A stretch of DNA of 64,000 nucleotides from AP-15 sp963772295. GTDB lineage: Bacteria > Pseudomonadota > Alphaproteobacteria > ATCC43930 > CGMCC-115725. The DNA lies in the NCBI GenBank assembly GCA_963772295.1, contig CAVYWO010000003.1:62001-126000 (forward strand). Reading direction: 5' to 3'. Numbering within the stretch: the stretch's first letter is position 1; each line of letters begins with the position of its first letter. Below, piece after piece: positions 54,500-62,622 of this stretch. Under the pieces are notes generated by a model that did not search any database, was not told the origin of the DNA, and saw only the letters and a list, made by a program, of their open reading frames with translations. A program made the position numbers and the translations under genes.

Positions 54500-54708
54500 C
54501 GACGGCGGCTGCGAACGGTGAGCGCAATTCGTCAGATGCAGCCTCGGGGTGGCGCGATTCGGCCCCGCTTTACGACGCGTTCGCGCCGGAATGGGATCGC
54601 TGTTTCGAGGCGGCAAATCACCGGAACGCGTACGACCTGCTCGTTCTCGAATACCTCGTTGCCCCCCGGTGTCCGCGCGGCACGCGCATCGGGGCCGCTA
54701 GAATCTAG
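54496..54708 (+). pseudogene. N-terminal remnant of a methyltransferase
   Basis: 70 residues. SAPLYDAFAPEWDRCFEAAN then HRNAYDLLVLEYLV is the usual start of a class of SAM methyltransferases, just before the DxGCGxG loop. The text then ends in unrelated RCPRGTRIGAARI. The rest is lost at the junction with the convergent aminotransferase gene. ATG 54496 overlaps the GT4 stop. Confidence 0.65.
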
Positions 54709-54734
54709 ATAACGGTCCGGAACGCGATTTCGCT

Positions 54735-55859
54735 TCAGCCGAAAAAGCGCCGGATTTCGGCAATGACGCGATCGACTGCATCGTCGCCGAGTTGCGGAAA
54801 GATCGGCAGGCTCAGGATTTCGCGCGTCACGCGCTCGCTCTCGCGGAGCCCTGACGGGCCGACGGCGAGCCGACCGCGATAGGCTGGATGCAAATGCACG
54901 GGCAACGGGTAGTGAATGCCGGTCCCGATCGCGGCGGCGCTCAGATGTTCGCGCAACGCATCCCGCGCCGCAAGCCGGATTACGTATTGATGAAAAACAT
55001 GCGTCGCTCCCGCCCGGCAGGCGGGCAGCGTGACCGGCAAGTCTGCGAGGCCGGCATCGTAGCGCGCGGCAATCGCTTCGCGCCTCGCGTTGTCCTTGCT
55101 CAGCGAATCGAGTTTGACGGCGAGGATCGCTGCTTGCAGCGGGTCGAGCCGGGTATTGATCCCGACTCGGGCGCTGACAAAGCGATCGCCCCAGCCGTAT
55201 TCGCGGATGGCGCGGGCGGCGAGGGCGAGCGCCGAATCGTTGGTGACGATCATGCCTCCATCGCCGATCGCACCGAGATTTTTGGTCGGATAGAAGCTGA
55301 AGCAGCCGACATCGCCGAACGAACCGGTAGGGCGCCCTGCATAAAGCGCCCCGTGACTCTGGGCGCAATCTTCGATCAGTCGCAACCCGTGTCGTGCCGC
55401 GACGCGTGAGATTTCGGAGAGCGCTGCCGGGGCACCATAAAGATGAACCGGCAGGACGGCGGCCGGGCGGCCGCCAGGCAGAGCCTGCAATGCCCGATGC
55501 AGCTCCTCCGGATCCATCGTAAAGCCGTTGGGCTCGATGTCGATGAGCACCGGGGTCGCGCCGGTGCGCTCGATCGCAGCCACCGTGGCGACCGCGGTAT
55601 GGGACACGGTGAATATAAGGTCGCCGGCGCGCAGGCCGCAGCCGCGCAGCGCCAGTTCGATCGCGTCCGTCCCGCTGGCGCAGCCGACGCCATGCGCGAT
55701 CCCGATGAAGGCCGCAAAAGCTGTCTCGAAGGCCTCGACCTCCGGGCCGAGGATATATTGGCCGCTGTCGAGAACACGAGCGACGGCGGCGTCAATCGCC
55801 GAGCGGTGGGCCAAATAGGCAGCACGCGGGTCCGCCTGCGGGATCGGCACGACACTCAT
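54735..55859 (-). CDS. DegT/DnrJ/EryC1-family sugar aminotransferase
   Basis: 374 residues. A PLP-dependent aminotransferase for nucleotide sugars: GCASGTDAIELALRGCGLRA, the Asp that contacts the PLP ring in EDCAQSHGALYAGRP, and the catalytic Lys in SFYPTKNLGAIGDGGMI. The C-terminal end has HVFHQYVIR and GTGIHYPLPVHLHPAYRG. It aminates a 3- or 4-keto sugar. ATG 55859 follows GAGGAG. It is the last gene of a leftward cluster with glycosyltransferase, epimerase and FkbM genes. Confidence 0.92.
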   Translation of the reverse strand: MSVVPIPQADPRAAYLAHRSAIDAAVARVLDSGQYILGPEVEAFETAFAAFIGIAHGVGCASGTDAIELALRGCGLRAGDLIFTVSHTAVATVAAIERTGATPVLIDIEPNGFTMDPEELHRALQALPGGRPAAVLPVHLYGAPAALSEISRVAARHGLRLIEDCAQSHGALYAGRPTGSFGDVGCFSFYPTKNLGAIGDGGMIVTNDSALALAARAIREYGWGDRFVSARVGINTRLDPLQAAILAVKLDSLSKDNARREAIAARYDAGLADLPVTLPACRAGATHVFHQYVIRLAARDALREHLSAAAIGTGIHYPLPVHLHPAYRGRLAVGPSGLRESERVTREILSLPIFPQLGDDAVDRVIAEIRRFFG

Positions 55860-55915
55860 CGGCTCCTCAAACCCAGCATCTCCGGTATCGCCGCGGACCG
55901 GTGGCTGCCCCGGAA

Positions 55916-57280
55916 CTACAATTCTCCGGGCTCCGTTCGGTATTTGCGGTACATGGCGCGGAGCGACCTCCGTCCGTAATGGTGCTTGAGCAACAACGGA
56001 AAATCGCGATCGATCTTCTCGGCCAACGCACCCACTCCCTCCAATTTCTTCAGCTGCTCGATCTTTGCCTTCACGCGACCCAGCCAGGCGGTGTCTATCG
56101 GGTAGTGGTTCTCCGGCGTTTCTTCGCCATTCCATAAAAAAAACAACCGAAAATCTCGGTCGTAGGTATTGTCTTCGAGCTGAAGTGATTTGCCGCGGGC
56201 TTTCTTCACGGCAAATTCCTCAAACGACCGCACCCAATAGTGGTTCACCCACCCGCCGGCGTATTCCTGACGTTTTTCATCTAAGATCTGTGCGAAGCTC
56301 TCTAGATCGGTAGGAATCGGAGCGAACGCCGAATCGACGAGACTTCGGCCCTCCTTAACCTCCGGAAAGTGCTGATGTCTCATGGAGATCAGATCTCGTA
56401 TCCGAACGAGAACCTTCGTGTAAAAGTGGGGCCGCGCATGCTGAAAGCGTTCTATCAGAAGGCCACGGTCGCGAGCGAAAGCATTGCCGCTGACCAGCCA
56501 CAGCCAGTGGTAGCAGATGCCAGACGGCAATTGTCCGGGGAACCGCTTCTCCAGCGCGGCCAGGATTTCGCTAATTGAATAATTATAGCAGGATGCCGGT
56601 ACAAAAAACTCGTCCGAGTCGACGAACATCACCCACTCGAAATCGCGAAGATCGTGCAGCAGCTGAACGGCATGTTCGTAAGCTTTGACTTCCGGAGGAA
56701 CGGTACCCGAAGTTTCACTCTCGATCAAACTTATAACATCGTGATCCACGAGAAGGCGAAGCAGCACCTCCGATCCGTCAGAATTGTCATTTGTATAAAT
56801 GAAAATATGATCAAACCCAAGAGCGAGATAATAAGCGACCCATTCGACAATGTAGATCCCGTCGTCCCGCATCGTACCGACAACAGCGGCCTTGCGGGAT
56901 GGCTGGAGCCGGTTGATCAAGAGATAATTGACGCATTGGGCGATGGTCCAAGACCAAAATCCCTCGGTGTCGCCGAGGAAGTCCAGATCGGCGCCTATTA
57001 CCCTGTGGCTGCATCGGGGCGCCGGCACCGGGTGACAGGAGGCAAGCGCGGCCTTGGTAACGGCAATGCTTTCAAGAAACGGCGCCACCGATTTGCTGCG
57101 GAAGACGGGCATCCCTGTATCCCCGAGTGCAAAATCGATTAATGCTGGGGCACGCCTTCGATCTCGGGCTTTTGGGAGAAGCTCGACGAGTAGTTGATGC
57201 AGCCGCGCCCGATCGTTCCCGATAAAGGCCTGTTCGACGCGCGCGAGCTTGCCGACGAATTCGACGAATTCGAGGTCCAT
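55916..57280 (-). CDS. Glycosyltransferase, family 2-like (GT92/PF13704 type)
   Basis: 454 residues. The catalytic domain starts near residue 135: VGTMRDDGIYIVEWVAYYLA, GFDHIFIYTNDNSDGS, then WVMFVDSDEFFVP with the metal-binding DxD. About 130 N-terminal residues have no clear family, and a helical basic tail ends the protein. The likely role is decoration of a cell-surface glycan. Confidence 0.85.
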   Translation of the reverse strand: MDLEFVEFVGKLARVEQAFIGNDRARLHQLLVELLPKARDRRRAPALIDFALGDTGMPVFRSKSVAPFLESIAVTKAALASCHPVPAPRCSHRVIGADLDFLGDTEGFWSWTIAQCVNYLLINRLQPSRKAAVVGTMRDDGIYIVEWVAYYLALGFDHIFIYTNDNSDGSEVLLRLLVDHDVISLIESETSGTVPPEVKAYEHAVQLLHDLRDFEWVMFVDSDEFFVPASCYNYSISEILAALEKRFPGQLPSGICYHWLWLVSGNAFARDRGLLIERFQHARPHFYTKVLVRIRDLISMRHQHFPEVKEGRSLVDSAFAPIPTDLESFAQILDEKRQEYAGGWVNHYWVRSFEEFAVKKARGKSLQLEDNTYDRDFRLFFLWNGEETPENHYPIDTAWLGRVKAKIEQLKKLEGVGALAEKIDRDFPLLLKHHYGRRSLRAMYRKYRTEPGEL

Positions 57281-57341
57281 AACGTATCTCGGTTATCTCG
57301 ACAGCGCCTCATCACCCCGCATGAGGTCCGGGAAGCATAAC

Positions 57342-58451
57342 TCACCGCAAAGCTTCCATGGGATCCCGCCCGGAACGGAGCAGCATTATACCGCGCTTCA
57401 TCAGCCGATAATAATAATCGCCGAGGCCGCCGCCCGGCTCGAGGTCGCGGCTGTATTCGGGGTCGAACTGATCGACGAAAACCGGATTTCTAATGGACTG
57501 ATCATTTTTCGGGTCCGCACAATGGGTTGCATCGGGATCATCCGCGCAGAAACTTTGGGCGATCCATTCGTTCCAGCCGGCGATCGTAACGATCGGAACG
57601 GTCCGGAGAAAATGTGCGGTTTGCAGTTGACGCAAGAATGTCCCGCCGTGAAATTTTGGCACTGCGCTCGATTTGTCGCTCATGTACGAGGTCTGATAGG
57701 CAGCCGCCACTGAAATCTGCTCGATCTCGTGTTGGTGATAGGTCACGTGCTGCCGACACAATTCACGGGCGGCGGCGGCCTTGAAGCCGGCGACGCATGG
57801 CTGCATGAAACTCCACTCCCCGGAACGCAACTGCGCAAGGTCGAGGAGACCCCACATCGTCCGAATTGTGTATCGGCCTCGATCTTTCTCGGAGCGAATT
57901 GCGGAGGGCTCGGACAGGCTTCCGGCAGCGAGCAGCAACGGGCGTCCCTCATAGCTGAAAGCCATCCGTGGATATCCTTTCAGCATGCGATCGAAGTACT
58001 CGACCATGTCACCGCCGCGCATGATCGGTACCCATGGAACAATCTTCGGCGCACCGGAAACGTCGTTCCATGTCTTTATCATCTCAGCGAACGGTTCGAG
58101 CATATCCGGCCCTGAATCTGCTTGCTTCGTCTGGTTGGTGGCGTCGATGAAGACAAAGTCGATACCCGCATCGCGAAGGAGTTCGGCGTGCCGGCGGAGC
58201 AGAGCAGAATTTTCCGCAAGGCAATAGTATCCGGCATCGGGCTTACCCCACCAGTGGGACGCGTGGATCGGTCCCCAGGATTGTTTGCCCGCGAGGATCT
58301 TCGAAATGTCGTAGACCGGTCCATCCGGGTGATAGTGCCACGAGGAAGAGGCTGGACAATGCCACAAGGAGTATTCGATGCCGATCTGCCAAGCGTGCGC
58401 CAAGCCGTCCGGAACCCCCATCAGGAGCAACAAAACGCAGCTAAATTTCAT
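57342..58451 (-). CDS. Exported glycoside-hydrolase-like protein
   Basis: 369 residues from ATG 58451, which starts a signal peptide (MKFSCVLLLLMGVPDGLAHA). The mature protein reads IGIEYSLWHCPASSSWHY, GPIHASHWWGKPDAGYYCLA, DAGIDFVFIDATNQ, IVPWVPIMRGGDM and VTIAGWNEWIAQSF. These resemble TIM-barrel proteins of the GH71/GH99 (endo-mannosidase-like) type. The assignment is tentative and the substrate unknown. Its location in a glycan cluster supports an extracellular role in polysaccharide processing. Confidence 0.65.
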   Translation of the reverse strand: MKFSCVLLLLMGVPDGLAHAWQIGIEYSLWHCPASSSWHYHPDGPVYDISKILAGKQSWGPIHASHWWGKPDAGYYCLAENSALLRRHAELLRDAGIDFVFIDATNQTKQADSGPDMLEPFAEMIKTWNDVSGAPKIVPWVPIMRGGDMVEYFDRMLKGYPRMAFSYEGRPLLLAAGSLSEPSAIRSEKDRGRYTIRTMWGLLDLAQLRSGEWSFMQPCVAGFKAAAARELCRQHVTYHQHEIEQISVAAAYQTSYMSDKSSAVPKFHGGTFLRQLQTAHFLRTVPIVTIAGWNEWIAQSFCADDPDATHCADPKNDQSIRNPVFVDQFDPEYSRDLEPGGGLGDYYYRLMKRGIMLLRSGRDPMEALR

Positions 58452-58638
58452 GGCGCGGGGAGCGATGGGAGACGGTAGCCTGCCGATTGTCATGCCGAGA
58501 CCTGTGTTTTGGATGCCAGTTGCGCAGACCGAGCAGGACATTGGGTTCCGAGCTCAGGGTTTCCTGGCGGTAGTAATACTACACCCTGAGGTTGCTGCTC
58601 AAGGTTATACTTCAGGGAAGATCTAGGGCAGTAAGACT

Positions 58639-59643
58639 TCATATATAGTTGATCCAGTTACGGCGGAAATAGTCGAGTGAGCGCGCCAGCCCTTCGGCGA
58701 GCGCAACGCGCGGGCGCCAATTTGCCATGGCGCGAAATCGCCGGCCATCGGTGATGAAGTCCCCAATGTCGATTTGTTTGCGTTCTGTGGGATAGGGTCG
58801 TACCTCGTAGTGACCGCCATTGTTTGCCGCGACCAGCGCCGCCGCGATTTCGCTAAGACGGTAAGCCGTGTCGCCGCCGACGTTAAGCGCGAGCCCCCCG
58901 GTTTCGCGAGTAGCTGCCGCACAGAGGAATGCCTCTGCAGCGTCATCAACGTAAAGGATGTCGCGGCGCTGCTCCCCGCCCCATATCTCGAACGGCGCAC
59001 CCTCGATAACCCTGCGCAACCAGATACCCAGAAAGTTCTGCCGCGCGTCCTTTATGCGCATGCCCGGCCCGTAAACGTTGGTCAGCCGCAACGACCGGCT
59101 GTCGATGCCGTATGCGTCGTAGTACAGCAGGTGATAGGCCTCGCCCGCCATCTTGTTCACGCCATTGACGTCGACAGGCCGCAGAGGGTGGCTTTCATCA
59201 ACCGGCAGATAGCGCGGCCTACCATAGATTTGCCGTGTGCTGGCATGGACGATCACAATCGCTGGCGCCACCGCGCGGCAAGCTTCAAGGAGTTGCAATT
59301 GGGCTGCGCAATTTACCGCGAGATCGTATTCCGGCGCGGTCATCGAATCAAGATGGCTCGTCTGGGCCGCCAAATTAAATAGAAAATCCTGACCCGCGAG
59401 TACCTGCCGCAGGGTGTGAACGTCGCGGATATCGGCGATGTTAACGCTCACACGATCGCGAATATCGGCGATATTGGAATAGTTTCCGCCCGCCTCCGCG
59501 ATCATATTGTCGACAATCAGGACCTTGGCGTCGAGCGCAACGAGGCGGCGCGCGAGGGTCGCGCCGATCAGGCCAAGGCCGCCAGTAATAACGGCACGAG
59601 CGCCTTGGAACACGTTAAATCGTGATTTTGCGCTGATGCTCAC
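58639..59643 (-). CDS. NAD-dependent sugar epimerase/dehydratase
   Basis: 334 residues from GTG 59643. Extended SDR fold: NAD loop VITGGLGLIGATLARRLVAL, FNLAAQTSHLDSMTAPEYDL, VHASTRQIYGRPRYLP, and SLRLTNVYGPGMRIKDARQN. The usual YxxxK is NGVNKMAGEAYHLLYYDAYG, so the catalytic Tyr position is Asn, as in a subgroup of SDR sugar-modifying proteins that I recall having NGINK. The product probably provides a nucleotide sugar for the aminotransferase and glycosyltransferases. The 240 bases upstream to the FkbM gene show nothing recognisable. Confidence 0.85.
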   Translation of the reverse strand: MSISAKSRFNVFQGARAVITGGLGLIGATLARRLVALDAKVLIVDNMIAEAGGNYSNIADIRDRVSVNIADIRDVHTLRQVLAGQDFLFNLAAQTSHLDSMTAPEYDLAVNCAAQLQLLEACRAVAPAIVIVHASTRQIYGRPRYLPVDESHPLRPVDVNGVNKMAGEAYHLLYYDAYGIDSRSLRLTNVYGPGMRIKDARQNFLGIWLRRVIEGAPFEIWGGEQRRDILYVDDAAEAFLCAAATRETGGLALNVGGDTAYRLSEIAAALVAANNGGHYEVRPYPTERKQIDIGDFITDGRRFRAMANWRPRVALAEGLARSLDYFRRNWINYI

Positions 59644-59884
59644 GACATTATGCCTTGCTCGGCGACGTTGGCCGGACCAAGCCCGATGACTAAGACCGAT
59701 CGCCGTGGTGCTGCCACGCGTATGCGGCGCACACTTCGGTCGGTAAAAGGGGACAGACCGAACGCCCTCAGCACCTCCAAGACCAGCACTCCGCCCAGGC
59801 CGACTCTTCATAAGAGCCGCTAAACTCGTGATCCGCGACCAGCGTGCACACGGCGTTGGTTGGTTTGGGGACGGCTTCACTGGG

Positions 59885-61165
59885 TCACTCGAACCGCGGG
59901 TCGATGAAATATGTCGAAAGCGCATGATCTCTAATGCGACCGCCAGATTCCTCTGCCGCCAGCAAGAGGCAATGTCGCCCGCTGATAGCCGGCAGTGCGA
60001 CCGAGAGATCTTGCGACGCACCGACGGGCAATGTTTGCCGCGATTCCCCCGCCGTAGTGCCCGACTTGTCGTCCCAGATCCGAACCGCAAAGGTGACTTC
60101 GCCATCCGGCCCGGGGTCGCTTGCGAGTCTGACTTGGAACCGACTGTGGCCGGCGAGCACCACGAAGAAAGTGGCGCTGGCGGACGGTTCGCCCGTTCGA
60201 TTGGGGGTAAGATGGATTGCGGATTTGTCGAAGGCGCAAATGGTCGAGAGTTCGCCGCCGGCATCGAACGTGAACCGGCACGTCCGCGACGCTGGAGGGA
60301 TTACGCGAACTGTGGTGGGGGCAGCGCTGAGGGCGAGGCCGCGACGAGCGAAAAGGAACAGATTGCCGTGCCGGCGCGTTTCGAAGTCAACCTCAGGAAA
60401 TGCGGTCCGCACCCTGATCTCGTCTTCAGGATCAGCCCAGGCTTCTTGCGGGCCCGGCTTCGTCGCCACATAGTTGACGCCGTCGAGCCATGGTCGATCG
60501 GGACTCGTGAGAACGGCAACCTCGGCTCCTTCTATTACGCATTTCATGAAATCGGCGCTCGGCCAATCGTGCAGCCGCAGGATATCACCGATCGCGTAAC
60601 CCCTGATATTGCCATCGGTCGCCTCGACCAGCCCGCGGCCCCATTCGCCCGACTGATTCTCGCTCATAGCGAGCCATGTCGTCCGATGCCAGACCCCGGC
60701 AGCCAAGCAGCGGATGTTCGGATACGAGCCCGTATTCGCCCGCAACATGTTGAAACTCGAACCGGGCGGTTCAATCGCCAGAATCTCCGCTTGCTCGAAT
60801 TGGTTGGCGAAATAAACCGATGTGTAGCCGGCGTAGGCACCCAGATCTAGGATGCGGGCGGGTGCAAGCACGTCGAACCCATATTCCCCGTAGGAATAAT
60901 CGTGAGTGTCCTCCCACTGGTTGAGGTAAATCTGCTGCATATTCAAAACATCGGAGCTTCCGCCCCTGAACATCAGCGGTGTTCGGATTTCGGGTAAGAC
61001 GGCAAAAAACAGGCCAAGATGAGACTCCGCAACCTGCGACAACACCCGAAAGTAACGAGAGCGCAGCCCGAAATCTCGGCTATTTTTGCGCATCTCGATC
61101 TCAAGGCGAGTTTTCCGGGCTAACAACCGCTCATCGATGAACGGGCTATCGTGTGGCGCCACCAT
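59885..61165 (-). CDS. FkbM-family methyltransferase with extra C-terminal domain
   Basis: 426 residues from ATG 61165 (GGAAG upstream). The methyltransferase core has ARILDLGAYAGYTSVYFANQ, ILAIEPPGSSFNMLRANTGS and DFMKCVIEGAEVAVLTSPDR. About 170 further residues (from about 255) form a beta-rich domain (RVIPPASRTCRFTFDAGG to LVALPAISGRHCLLLAAEES-like end) not usual for FkbM proteins. It O-methylates a sugar or glycan. First gene of the leftward cluster. Confidence 0.8.
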   Translation of the reverse strand: MVAPHDSPFIDERLLARKTRLEIEMRKNSRDFGLRSRYFRVLSQVAESHLGLFFAVLPEIRTPLMFRGGSSDVLNMQQIYLNQWEDTHDYSYGEYGFDVLAPARILDLGAYAGYTSVYFANQFEQAEILAIEPPGSSFNMLRANTGSYPNIRCLAAGVWHRTTWLAMSENQSGEWGRGLVEATDGNIRGYAIGDILRLHDWPSADFMKCVIEGAEVAVLTSPDRPWLDGVNYVATKPGPQEAWADPEDEIRVRTAFPEVDFETRRHGNLFLFARRGLALSAAPTTVRVIPPASRTCRFTFDAGGELSTICAFDKSAIHLTPNRTGEPSASATFFVVLAGHSRFQVRLASDPGPDGEVTFAVRIWDDKSGTTAGESRQTLPVGASQDLSVALPAISGRHCLLLAAEESGGRIRDHALSTYFIDPRFE

Positions 61166-61504
61166 TCTCGCTTCCTTGCTCGCCAGGGCCCGATCGCGGC
61201 ACTCCTTGCGCATCGGGACCGCTCTGCGGTTCAGAATCAGCCACTTGAGGGCGACTGTCGGGGTAGAATTGGGTATGCAGAGCCTGGTCGGGAGGCAAGG
61301 GCCCCGCAATTCGCGGATCGGCCGACCGTCCGCAGTTCGGCGCCTTGACGATGTGACATCGACCGGACACACTACCCTAGTCCTGCCTCGAGCGTCTCAT
61401 CGCTCCAACCAAGCCAATCCGGAGAGCGAATTCTTGCCGGGTACGTCGCATGTTTCAAGACGAGACGGGCGTCCCATGGATCCCTCGCCAGGGCGATCGC
61501 GGAC
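61166..61504. other. Divergent intergenic region between glycan operons
   Basis: 339 bases separate the leftward FkbM gene from the rightward gene at 61505. Promoters for both clusters are expected here; I could not fix a convincing -35/-10 pair by eye. No repeat or small gene was recognised. Confidence 0.4.
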
Positions 61505-62029
61505 ATGAATAAGCCCGCGGGCCTCTCCGGGCCAGACCGCCGATCAGCGACCTCAATAACCCCCGCCACGCCTGCGGCGGCGCAGGCTGGCGAAAGTCTC
61601 GATCGTTGCACCGACGTGCTGACGGCCAGTTCTGCGGACGTCGCGCACTGTTTCAACCTCTTCCTTGGGTGTCACCTGCAAGAGCCGGGCGCCAGCGCTG
61701 GTTGGATAGGTAGTTACCTCGGAGCTATTCTTCGGGATATACTCGGAACCGAAGAATTCCTTAATCGAGTCCTTACCCCGCTTTTATCACGACAGAGTTT
61801 ACCGCATAGCAGGTTTTACGAAACGCAGCTGGGGCTAAAAATCGATTTTGCACAACGCCGACTTCCGGTAAGCTCGACTGTGTGCAACGAACCGAACGTA
61901 TCGGCGGCAGCGTCGACTGCGGCTTTACCTTCGCCGTGCCGCCAAAACAGCATGCGCTCGGCGCACCGGGGAAGACCGTTCGCGCGAGCGAATCGGCGTC
62001 TCGGCAAGAAATCGGGACAGGCACCATGA
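61505..62029 (+). CDS. Hypothetical protein with glycosyltransferase-associated domain (first copy)
   Basis: 174 residues. The middle reads CFNLFLGCHLQEPG, then ILRDILGTEEFLNRVLTPLL and AQRRLPVSS. It is clearly homologous to the next gene (CYLLFLGRAPTP, then LRGIFATEEFTNQVLTPLLL, TQRRLPIG), so the domain is duplicated in tandem. The last 40 residues are Ser/Arg-rich and may be out of the original frame. The stop overlaps the next ATG (ATGA). No named family; probably an N-terminal module of a larger glycosyltransferase system. Confidence 0.6.
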   Translation: MNKPAGLSGPDRRSATSITPATPAAAQAGESLDRCTDVLTASSADVAHCFNLFLGCHLQEPGASAGWIGSYLGAILRDILGTEEFLNRVLTPLLSRQSLPHSRFYETQLGLKIDFAQRRLPVSSTVCNEPNVSAAASTAALPSPCRQNSMRSAHRGRPFARANRRLGKKSGQAP

Positions 62030-62622
62030 CCCCGGCAAAGACCGAAAACGAGGGGCCGCATCTGGTGGGCGAAACAGTCTCGGTTGGGCTCAATCTTCGC
62101 GTCGATCCACGCCTGGGCCCGACCTCAAGGATCACCCCCGCGTTGGTGACAGCACCCCGGGTGAGCGATGAGGGAAACGACAGCGCTCAATGCTATCTTT
62201 TGTTTCTTGGCAGAGCTCCAACGCCGCGCGAGGAAACAAGGGAAGCGCATTCGGCGGACATTCAGGCGACGCTTCGGGGCATTTTCGCAACCGAGGAATT
62301 CACAAATCAAGTCTTGACGCCTCTATTGCTGCGAAAGGCGTTGCCGCATGAGAAGATCGCTGCCTCCCTGTCATGGCTGACGCTAGATTGGACACAGCGT
62401 CGGCTGCCGATCGGCGCGGCAACCCGGCGGGCGATAGGCACGGCGCGCTCATGGGCTATGCTGTTCGAGATCGTTATGGCCGATGCGCAACTCGCCGCGC
62501 TCGCCCCGCGGCTGGTGAGCGCGGGCATCGATCGGACGTTGCGCGAACGCCTCGAAAAGGAGGGCGTATTTCAAATCCGACACGCCGTGGTCGGCGATCT
62601 CGAAATCGGTATCGGCTTTTGA
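62026..62622 (+). CDS. N-terminal module of a glycosyltransferase (second copy of the domain), frameshifted
   Basis: 198 residues from ATG 62026. The domain (about 45-130) repeats that of the upstream gene: CYLLFLGRAPTPREETREAH, FATEEFTNQVLTPLLLRKAL. It ends AVVGDLEIGIGF at TGA 62620. One frame over, starting in the same TTT, the sequence goes on FDVRGWAVDLCQKSDPVIVE, the expected continuation. One extra T in the TTTT at 62617-62620 explains the break; with three Ts the two frames are one gene. Confidence 0.65.
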   Translation: MTPAKTENEGPHLVGETVSVGLNLRVDPRLGPTSRITPALVTAPRVSDEGNDSAQCYLLFLGRAPTPREETREAHSADIQATLRGIFATEEFTNQVLTPLLLRKALPHEKIAASLSWLTLDWTQRRLPIGAATRRAIGTARSWAMLFEIVMADAQLAALAPRLVSAGIDRTLRERLEKEGVFQIRHAVVGDLEIGIGF

